Part shown: piece after piece, positions 56,350 to 64,000 of the stretch
How positions within the stretch are numbered: the stretch's first letter is position 1
Layout of the letters: every line of letters begins with the position of its first letter
Assembly: GCA_963678705.1 (NCBI GenBank)
Contig: OY783208.1
Location: 4,650,001 to 4,714,000, forward strand
DNA length: 64,000 nt
Reading direction: 5' to 3'
Source: Panorpa germanica
Lineage: Eukaryota > Arthropoda > Insecta > Mecoptera > Panorpidae
The notes under the pieces: model-generated
The model's database searches: none
What the model saw: only the letters and a program-made list of their open reading frames with translations
Told to the model about the DNA's origin: nothing
Position numbers and translations under genes: made by a program

Positions 56350-57399
56350 TTTGTTCAACTACGCTATAAATAATAAGAAAATATAAATTATTAAATATTT
56401 AACACCATTACAGAAGTATAATATCTGATGATTATTCGATATAGCCACACCTTTTGTTTTTGATTCTTATAAAAAAACTACTGCAGTTTCTTTAAGTTTT
56501 ACGGCGTTGGTTTTATACTCAAATTATGTACAAAGCACTACGTAATAGACATTACACCACTTTTAAGTAAAAATAGATAATATTAACGGTTAAAGTTAAC
56601 AAATAAATAAAAAATATGACGCTTTTTATATATGGAACAATGCCATCTAGTTTATAACCTCAAAATTGAAATTTCAACTTTAAGCATGAGGTTATAAGAA
56701 TCAAAACAAATGGTGGCACTGAACCAAATAATTACTCTATTTTTAAAGAAACTGTAAAATAATAAATATTACGTATCAATTTTACGACGTTTTAACAATA
56801 ATAAAAGCGGTAGAAAATATACAAAAGTGTGCAGAAACATTTTTTATGAGATTCAAAACAAAACGATCAACAAAGTAAATTGAATATTTATTTACCATAT
56901 ATCTTTAAACCTTAATTTTCCTTATTTTAACTAATTTTATTTATTATAAATGTATATTAATAACAAGAACACAACAGGGTTCTTAATAATAGACAATAAT
57001 AGAGATGTTACTTCTATTCAGTAAAAGAAACAAACTGATCGAATTCCGTAGTGTTCATGACGTTCATTATAGAAACCACTGGGATGCAATTACGTTCATA
57101 ATGTATTTCAATATCTCTGTGGTTGGTTTAAATCTTAGAAAAGTTAAATATGGTTTAAATAATCACTAAATAAATAAAAAGAAATAAATGTTAATAAATA
57201 TATATTGGCATTTCTATTTTATTAAAAATCTGAATGTTGACGGAGAAATAGATACAGCAAATATTAATTGTTGTTTTAGCGCTAGAGACGTCGGCCATAT
57301 TTAAGAAGAAACATGTCATGCATCTTTTATAATATTCCTAATAGATTATATGAATTTTTACGAATGTTTTTAACGAAAAAAAGTGAAAATAAAATAACA

Positions 57400-57905
57400 A
57401 TGCCACTGATTTTGTTTTTTGATTTTCAAATTTGTTACCAAAGTTAGACGACATACAAAATGTCAACTTTCTAGACCAATTTTTACCTTCAGCAAAAACA
57501 GCTCCCGTGGCTTCAAATATATTTTTAAAATTTTGATTAGATACTCAATTATTACACAATCTAAAATTTGAGTTTTCTCTAAAGTTTCATACCGGGCACC
57601 TTACTTTTCTTATTGCTATCCTTTTAAGTTATTAATTTTAAATATGTTAGCATTGAACACCCTAATACACATGCAAAATTTTAACTTTCTATCTTTAACG
57701 AAATAGAAGTTATACGAGTAGAAAATATAATTTTTTTAGTTTTTTCAAAATTACGCGTTTCCAGGAAATTCAAGGACGCTTAAAGTCTTTAAAAAAATTC
57801 TCTACGAAATAGGAAATTGCCAGAAACCTATCTGGAGCTGTTTTCGAACCATTGTACGAATCGCGTACAAACATAACTTTTTACTTGGAACATTATATAG
57901 ATATA
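57400..57905 (-). mobile_element. Helitron-like fragment
   Basis: Minus-strand family sequence including ACGCGTTTCCAGGAAATTC and CTCTACGAAATAGGAAATT. A shorter version is at 55040-55430. Confidence 0.55.
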
Positions 57906-58221
57906 TAGTTTTATATAAATTAAGACATAAGACACAACCCCATTGTTTGTTAAAATTACCATGAAACCAGAAAACAGATTAATTTTATATCTATACTTTA
58001 AATAACACGTACTACTTGTATAAATTATATATTACAAATGTATTCAGTCTTAATAACTTTACAAAGTTTTATGTGGTGTCTTAGAATCGTTTAAAATATT
58101 TACTTAATCATGTCATATGAATACTTACATGTCCCTTTTTAAAAACTAAATTAAAAACAATCATTTTAAAATTGAAATATTTTTATTATTATTAATATTA
58201 ATAAGTATAATTTCATTTTTT

Positions 58222-58830
58222 TTAACGTTTGGAAGGGAATACAAGGTATTCACTCAGCTTTTTGACCCTGTTTAAGTTTTTATGTTGTATCTGGAGATGT
58301 CTGTTCAAACATTGGCGACTGTTAAAAGACCTTGAACACCAACCACACTTAAATTCGATCGGTTTTCTAACATGAGTTGCTTCGTGTCGCTCTAACAAAG
58401 TTATATTCGCAAAACTTTTATTACAATCAGAGCACTGCTTCCTACCAACCATGTGTCTTGGTATACGACGTAAACCTAGGAGCTTATTTATTTCTTTTGA
58501 TGTAAACGTCTTGTTACATTGTGTACGCGAAGATGGATTCCCAAAGTTATGTGTATCAGTGTTATTAGCATTTTGCTGGACAGTATTAATGTTTAAATTT
58601 TGGATAACATTGGGCAATGCTTCAAAACTTTGCGACTGCGTAAGATTGTTGGTGTCTAAGGTCATTCTATTAAAGGAATCGCAGAGAACCCCCCGACCCG
58701 CTTTGTTGTTTTGTGTACTTTGCTGTGCAATGTCCTGGTGCATTGACGTTGAAAATTGAGCCAGTGGTGGTAATTCATTAGAATTGTGTGCAGTTTCATC
58801 ACGACCCATTTCAGCAACATCCGGCTCCAT
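58222..58830 (-). CDS. Two-finger C2H2 protein, copy 3, upstream start lost
   Basis: Starts at MEPDVAEMGRDETAHNSNEL. The ATG used by copies 1 and 2 is ACG here and is followed by TAA, so translation must begin eight codons later. Two fingers are kept (CSDCNKSFANITLLERH, CGWCSRSFNSRQCLNRH) with the most divergent finger residues of the three. The 202-aa frame is otherwise open. Confidence 0.72.
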   Translation of the reverse strand: MEPDVAEMGRDETAHNSNELPPLAQFSTSMHQDIAQQSTQNNKAGRGVLCDSFNRMTLDTNNLTQSQSFEALPNVIQNLNINTVQQNANNTDTHNFGNPSSRTQCNKTFTSKEINKLLGLRRIPRHMVGRKQCSDCNKSFANITLLERHEATHVRKPIEFKCGWCSRSFNSRQCLNRHLQIQHKNLNRVKKLSEYLVFPSKR

Positions 58831-59860
58831 ATTGTTATCGTATTACGTTTTGTTCAAGTACTCTATAAACAATAAGAAACTATAAATTATTTAATATTTA
58901 ACACCATTACAGAAGTATAATATCTGATGATTATTCGATACAGCCACACCTTTTGTTTTTGTTTCTTATAAAAAATCTACTGCAGTTTCTCAAGTTTTAC
59001 GGCTTTGGTTTTACACTCAAAATATGTACAAAGCACTACGTAATAGACATTACACCACTTTTAATTAAAAATAGATAATATTAACGATTAAAGTTAACAA
59101 ATAAATGTGAAATACGACGTTTCTTATATATGGAACAATGTCATCTAGTTTATAACCTCAAAATTGAAATTTCAACTTTAACCATGAGGTTAGAAGAATC
59201 AAAATAAATGGTGCCACTGAACCACAATAATTACTCTATTTTTAAAGAAACTGTAAAATAATGAATATTGCATATCGATTTTACGACGTTTTAACAATAA
59301 TAAAAGCAGGAGAAGTATACAAAAGTGTGCAGTAGCTTTTTTTATGAGTTTCAAAACAAAACGATCAACAAAACAAATTGAATATTACCATATATCTTAA
59401 AACCCTACTTTTCTTTATTTTAACTGATTTTATTTTTGTGAAACTTTATTTATTATAAAAGTATATTAATAAAAGGAGCACAACTTGTTTCTTAATAATA
59501 GACAATTATACAGATGTTACTTCTATTCAGCAAAACAAACAAACTGATCGATTTGCGTAGTGTTGATGACGTTAAATAAATTAGCCACTGGAAAGCAATT
59601 CCGTTCACTTTGTATTTCATTATCTCTGTGGTTGTTTTGTCTTGCATTCCCATGGGTTTACAACTGTAAACAAATATTCGAATTTCTTAAAATATGGTTT
59701 ACGTCTCTACTAACTAACTCGGGATTAAATTTGGACCATAAAACCCGATACAAAAATAAGTACCGAACTAAGCTAACTCGGGGTTTCGTAACCCCGAAGT
59801 AAATAAAAAACCATAAAACCGGCCCTTAGAAAAGTTAAATATGGTTTAAATAATCACTAA
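58831..59860. other. Upstream of copy 3, no gene seen
   Basis: Duplicated upstream sequence to about 59550, then a unique part with the hairpin CGGGGTT-TCGT-AACCCCG near 59785. Confidence 0.5.
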
Positions 59861-59864
59861 ATAA

Positions 59865-60390
59865 ATAAATGTGTATTGGTGTGTCTATTTTATTAAATAT
59901 GTAAGTGTTGACGGAGATATAACAATTAAAAATTTGAATTGTAGTTTTAACGCTACAGATTTCGGTCATTTATATGGCTTAATACATTTTAACGTCAGTT
60001 ATTTGTTGAGTAGGTAAGTGCTGTGGTAATGTTTTGTGGCTGTTGGTAGTCGAAATAATCAAGTTAAGTCAATGCATAATAAGATTTCATTTTATTTAAC
60101 CTTGTTATGGCAGACATAATATTGAAACTTTATTGTTCCTCGAAACAGCTGTAAATAATATTTGATATTTTGATATATAAATACATATAGCAGAGATTTA
60201 TGAGCTGTTAGGTTGGTAACCTGTAAACTTGTCAGAGTTTTGTCATGAATATGCTATCTCTTTTACGCTCTGTTGTATAATAGAGATAGCAACTCATAGC
60301 AAGCATAATTGAACATTTGAGGTTCTAGTAACCCACTTTATCAACATATAGTACACTTTTACAGAAATTAATACATAGGACACAATCCCA
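59865..60390 (+). repeat. MITE family M, partly deleted
   Basis: Begins GTGTATTGGTGTGTC and ends TAGGACACAATCCCATTG directly before the Piezo exon at 60425. The middle section around the CATGCATTTGGAATGTG region is missing. Confidence 0.75.
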
Positions 60391-60424
60391 TTGAAGATAT
60401 AACAAACCATAAATATATTTTCAG

Positions 60425-60597
60425 AGGAGCTGATCTAAAAGACGAAATTATATACAAGGAGATAACGATACAGGAAGAAGAAGAACGACGAATTATGGAG
60501 AAAATTAGACAGAAGATGGACAGGATCCGAACAGCGCAGTTGAAGCTGCGCGCCTCCTCGTTTCTTGAGATGAAACGAAACGAAACTCATTTTACAG
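60425..60597 (+). CDS. Piezo: Piezo block 3, exon 1: beam-like helix
   Basis: Encodes GADLKDEIIYKEITIQEEEE, then RRIMEKIRQKMDRIRTAQLK and a short tail ETHF. A long charged helix with IxxKMxRIxxxQ is expected for the Piezo beam. Acceptor TTTTCAG; donor G|GTAATT (phase 1). The exon's own upstream exons should lie to its left, but only zinc-finger genes and the end of Piezo were found there. Confidence 0.8.
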
Positions 60598-61550
60598 GTA
60601 ATTTAATTTTTTAAGTATGGTACACATTGGTGTTACTTAAACAAGCGACATCCAACATTTGTTGCAAGAAGTTGCACAACACATCCACACTAGTGCGAGA
60701 AGAAACTTAATACGTCGGAAGCTTTTATATTTCGACCAAATTCCTTCAATGTGCCTTAGAAAAAAATATGCTTAGAGAAAGAAAAGTAATAACACTCAGT
60801 TATTTAACATGGTCTCTGCTGACTCGTGATTCATTGTTTAGGTCTATTTCATTTGTCCATTTAAACTTAATTTTTAATTATTTTTATTTATTTACTAAAC
60901 ACAACTAAAAAAACGTCAAGGTACAATGAAATTATACAGGAAAGTAAGTAGGTACTCGACCATTTTGTTCGAGATCACATTCAAAACAGTAATATCTTTA
61001 GATGTTCCGACTTAGGATTGAAACATTTTTGTTTCATAAAAATACTACCTATAATTTTTAAAAATAGCAAAAGTAGGGGTTTTATTAGTGTCGCACTAGT
61101 CAATACGTTAAAAGTACAACACATTTAGTACACTCATGTCTTTATGATGTCAACTTATGAATGAAAAATATATAAATGTTGGATGTCGCATGTTTATGTC
61201 ACTCCGCGTTATGTGAACTACACCGCTGCCTAATAACTTTACGATTATGCATGTACATAATCAATTTCATTAGATAACATTCAACTGGAATCGAACCCGA
61301 AGTCATAGTAGTCTAGCGTCAGCATAAATGCCTTTATGAACTATATTTTAAAGTCAATTTTTTTTTTTAAATAATTTATTAAGTAATTGAGCTCATTTTT
61401 CCTTGTTGGCAACCTTCGTTATATAACTTTATGGTATACACAATCAGCTGTTAGTAGTAAATATTGTATCACACACACACACACTCGTATGCGTCTATGT
61501 TGTATAAAAGAGATGGCAAAACGTCGGATGTGACGTACCATGTATTGGAA
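60598..61550. other. Intron, no gene seen
   Basis: AT-rich with a (CA)n stretch near 61475. A tRNA-like T-arm (GGAATCGAACCC) at 61285 is not supported by a full cloverleaf. Confidence 0.5.
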
Positions 61551-62133
61551 TGGGCTTGTGTCCTCATTTTTTAAGTGGTCGATTTTTCAATTGTTAATTG
61601 AAATTGATGTTAATAAATGTGTATTGGCGTGTCTATTTTATTAAATATCTAAATGTTGACGGAGATATAGCAATTAAAAGTTTCCATTGTAGTTTTAGCG
61701 CTAGAAATGGTCGGCCATATTTGTATGACGTGCATTTTAACGTCAGTTATTTGTTGAGTAGGTCACTGCTGTGATAATGTTTTGTACCTGTTGGTAGTCG
61801 ACATAATCAAGTCAAGTCAAAGAAGAATAAGTTTGTATTTTATTTAACCTTGCTAAGGCAGATATAATATTGAAATTTTATTGTTCCTTGAAATAGCTGT
61901 AAATAATATTTGATATTTTGATATATAAATTCATATAGCAGAGATTTATGAGCTGTAAGGTTGGCAGCGGTTGTAATGTCACATGCATTTGGAATGTGTA
62001 CAACGTTGAATCCCTTTAATAATTAAAGAGACAAAATGACTTTTTTAATTGTTAATATCTCCTAACATATAAGGAGTTATTAAAAATTGAACATTTGAGG
62101 TTCTAGTAAACAACTTTATCAATATATAGTACA
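61551..62133 (+). mobile_element. MITE family M, right end missing
   Basis: Starts ATGGGCTTGTGTCCTC and runs to ATCAATATATAGTACATTTT. Confidence 0.8.
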
Positions 62134-62386
62134 TTTTTAACAAAATTTTTTGACAAAAGTCCTGTCCCGTTCATTAGTGTGACATCTCGTTCATCTGTCT
62201 TAAAATTTTGTTTTTTTTCATTTATGAGTTTGCTTGAATCGATTGATTAGTTGTCTCGGTAATAAACTAGACGATCGATATGAGCATGCTTTTCCTCCAT
62301 TGTATATTTATGAAATTTGTTAAAGATTTTGTTCTAAACGTTGCCAGCTTTGCTAATTTCTAGACTAAACAATTTTTTTCCACCAG

Positions 62387-62532
62387 CTATTCGTTCTGGG
62401 GACTATTACATGTTCGATGAGTTCGATGATGCTGATATTGATTTGAACCAACCCAAAGGATACAGGGATGACCGTGGAGAAAGCTATGACACTCTGGCGA
62501 AGACCCCTTCCCGAGGAATTGGAATTGGCGAG
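62387..62532 (+). CDS. Piezo: Piezo block 3, exon 2: RSGDYYMF region
   Basis: Encodes AIRSGDYYMFDEFDDADIDL, then a polar linker ending SRGIGIGE. VRSGDYYxFE following the beam helix is a conserved Piezo feature. Acceptor TTCCACCAG, donor GTAAAA; phase 1 in (GCT completed) and phase 0 out. Confidence 0.9.
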
Positions 62533-62674
62533 GTAAAATCTATTTTAAGAACAAATTGCTTATAAGACTATCTCTTAGGGGCCATTCTTTTGATTTGTGA
62601 ATAAAATATAAGTTGATATATGTATATTAGCTTTTTTATTTTTTTGTATATCCAAAAATTGACCGAGTTATAGC

Positions 62675-62988
62675 TATACTAGAGTTTACCCCCGTCGCAA
62701 AGCGACGTCTTTTAGGCGTGTATGATTTGATCCAATAAAATAATTCGTAATTACATTTCATATTTAATTCTATTTTTAAATTGAAATAATTAACTCGCTC
62801 AATAATAAAATAATTTTTCAATTTATGCGTTATTTGACCAACTTTTTTCAAAATTAAAACTTTTTTTTTTTAAATATACAAAATTTCAACTTTCTAACAC
62901 AATTTTTACTGTCGGGGCAAATATTGCCCCCGTGCCTTAAAATAAAATTTTAAAATTTTGAATTTTTTTTTATTAATAATATACTTAA
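62675..62988 (-). mobile_element. Helitron-like element interrupted by Copia LTR
   Basis: Begins at the inverted CTAGAGTTTACCCCCGTCGC end and continues to ATTAATAATATACTTAA, where the LTR starts. Confidence 0.65.
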
Positions 62989-63182
62989 TGTTATATTTAG
63001 CAGAGATAAACTATTAATTTATATTAATCAGGTTTATTATTTAATTAGATGTACACATGCATTATGGAGTCACTGAGTATAGAATTACATAGTAGGGCGG
63101 TATTACAGAGTACTGTATTACCGAGTGTAAAAAGAAAGGTAGAATAGTCAAACCCTAGAGGGCGCTAAATTTAAATCCAACA
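62989..63182 (-). repeat. Copia 3' LTR (194 bp)
   Basis: On the minus strand it reads TGTTGGATTTAAATTTAGCG to TAAATATAACA, bounded by TG...CA. It is directly preceded by the polypurine tract AGAGGGAG. Confidence 0.82.
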
Positions 63183-63190
63183 CTCCCTCT
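63183..63190 (-). promoter_or_regulatory. Copia polypurine tract
   Basis: AGAGGGAG adjacent to the LTR start, the plus-strand primer of retrotransposon replication. Confidence 0.75.
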
Positions 63191-63283
63191 AAATTTAGAC
63201 ATTCTAACAACAAATTATGATTAATTGAGTGCAAAAAAACATGAAAATATTAATCAAGTTATAGTACAAGATATTCTAACATA

Positions 63284-64000
63284 TCACTTAACAAAAGAGT
63301 TGTAGTTAAACATACCAAGTTTAGATCTTAAGAATTGAAATTTATCTTTTGACAATGCTTTAGTTAATATATCTGCATATTGATCAGCAGTGCTTACAGA
63401 TTTAAGATCTATAATCTTTTGAGAATATTTTTCTTTTATGAAGTGATACTTAATATCAATATGTTTACATCTTTTATGAAAATTTATATTCTTAATTACA
63501 CTGATGGCACTTTGATTGTCCAAATGTAAACACATAGTGTCTTGTTTATATTCACCAATATCACATAACACTTGCTTTATCCACATAGCTTCTTTTGTTG
63601 CAGCACAGGCGGCCATAAATTCAGCTTCTGTTGTTGACAGAGCAACCGTCTGTTGGCGTTGGCTTGACCATGTTACAGCAGCACCATTCTTTATGAAGAC
63701 GTAGCCAGTAACTGAACGTCTTGTTTCAATATCGTTTGCATAATCAGCATCACTATAACCAGTAACAGCTGGTGGCTCTGATGTTGATGAGTAGTTCAGG
63801 CCATAATCTTTAGTATCCTTCAGGTACTTGAAGATCTTCGTGACAGCATTCCAGTGTGATTTGTTATAGCAACTTAAAAATCGACTTACCAGGCTTACGG
63901 CAAACATAATTTCTGGTCGACTGACTGTAGCTAGATGCATAAGAGAACCTACAGCTTCTCTATAAGGATAGTTTTTCTCTGGTTCTCCATCTTCCTTTTG
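63284..64000 (-). CDS. Copia polyprotein, RT end and RNase H, partial
   Basis: The frame is open from the window edge to TGA at 63284. YREAVGSLMHLATVSRPE is the end of reverse transcriptase; GYSDADYANDIETRRSVTGY, ALSTTEAEFMAA and LHLDNQSAISV carry the RNase H acidic residues (Asp, Glu, Asp). ADILTKALSKDKFQFLRSKLG is the Copia C-terminus. No stop is seen, so the copy may be young. The rest of pol and gag would lie to the right. Confidence 0.95.
   Translation of the reverse strand, partial: QKEDGEPEKNYPYREAVGSLMHLATVSRPEIMFAVSLVSRFLSCYNKSHWNAVTKIFKYLKDTKDYGLNYSSTSEPPAVTGYSDADYANDIETRRSVTGYVFIKNGAAVTWSSQRQQTVALSTTEAEFMAACAATKEAMWIKQVLCDIGEYKQDTMCLHLDNQSAISVIKNINFHKRCKHIDIKYHFIKEKYSQKIIDLKSVSTADQYADILTKALSKDKFQFLRSKLGMFNYNSFVK

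Larger units (their letters stand above)
53265..59830. repeat. Triplicated zinc-finger gene array
   Basis: Three direct units begin near 53285, 55455 and 57975. Each holds a minus-strand gene, its upstream region, a MITE M-like fragment (54835 and 57185 in the first two) and a Helitron-like remnant. Spacing is about 2.2 and 2.5 kb. Confidence 0.85.

Noticed and set aside
61280..61320. Possible minus-strand tRNA (GGTTCGATTCC T-arm with a nearby anticodon-like arm)
   Set aside because: No acceptor stem pairing or D-arm could be found; at most a tRNA-derived fragment.

Overview
The window is about 64 kb of AT-rich, intron-rich, transposon-laden animal nuclear DNA, most likely from an insect. 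The evidence is small spliced exons of a Piezo channel, C2H2 zinc-finger genes, and piggyBac, mariner, Helitron, Copia and Maverick elements. The insect order cannot be fixed from the sequence alone.

The backbone is one conserved gene, Piezo (mechanosensitive cation channel), seen as three non-overlapping blocks in the wrong order and orientation. Block 1 (exons at 15.6 kb down to 0.7 kb, minus strand) encodes about 454 residues after the beam: a transmembrane helix stretch, the [12 protein letters not shown] region and an acidic loop. All ten exons join in phase, but one carries an in-frame TAA. Block 2 (33.1-43.6 kb, plus strand, six exons, 447 residues) is the C-terminal end: penultimate transmembrane helix, extracellular cap, last helix and cytoplasmic tail with the normal stop. 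Block 3 (60.4-62.5 kb, plus strand, two exons) is the beam-like helix and RSGDYYMF region, which should precede block 1. No N-terminal exons were recognised in the window.

Between blocks 1 and 2 lies a Maverick/Polinton (adintovirus-like) element, 16.4-32.4 kb, with long terminal inverted repeats. It has near-intact capsid, penton, cysteine protease, PLA2/membrane-segment protein, packaging ATPase and integrase genes, at least one and probably two spliced accessory genes, and a DNA polymerase B that is duplicated, stopped and lacks part of its palm domain. A gap of exactly 200 N sits inside the element next to a large palindrome built of TTACGTTCCC-type repeats. The two outer flanks of the element come from unrelated repeats and show no target duplication.

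The Piezo introns are filled with recurring non-autonomous elements: a ~640-bp MITE with TGGGCTTGTGTCCT ends (about 12 copies), a Helitron-like family ending in a CGTCGC/GCGACG hairpin and CTCTAG, a CCCAGTAAAC MITE, a 760-bp TTAA-flanked MITE, and two other families. A mariner at 34.6-37.3 kb contains a piggyBac; a second copy of that piggyBac lies in a MITE at 11.7-13.4 kb.

From 44 to 60 kb there are two zinc-finger gene families made by local duplication on the minus strand: two copies of an 8-finger gene (one shortened) and three copies of a 2-finger gene. A decayed unidentified ORF lies between them. The right edge holds the 3' LTR and RNase H end of a Copia retrotransposon.
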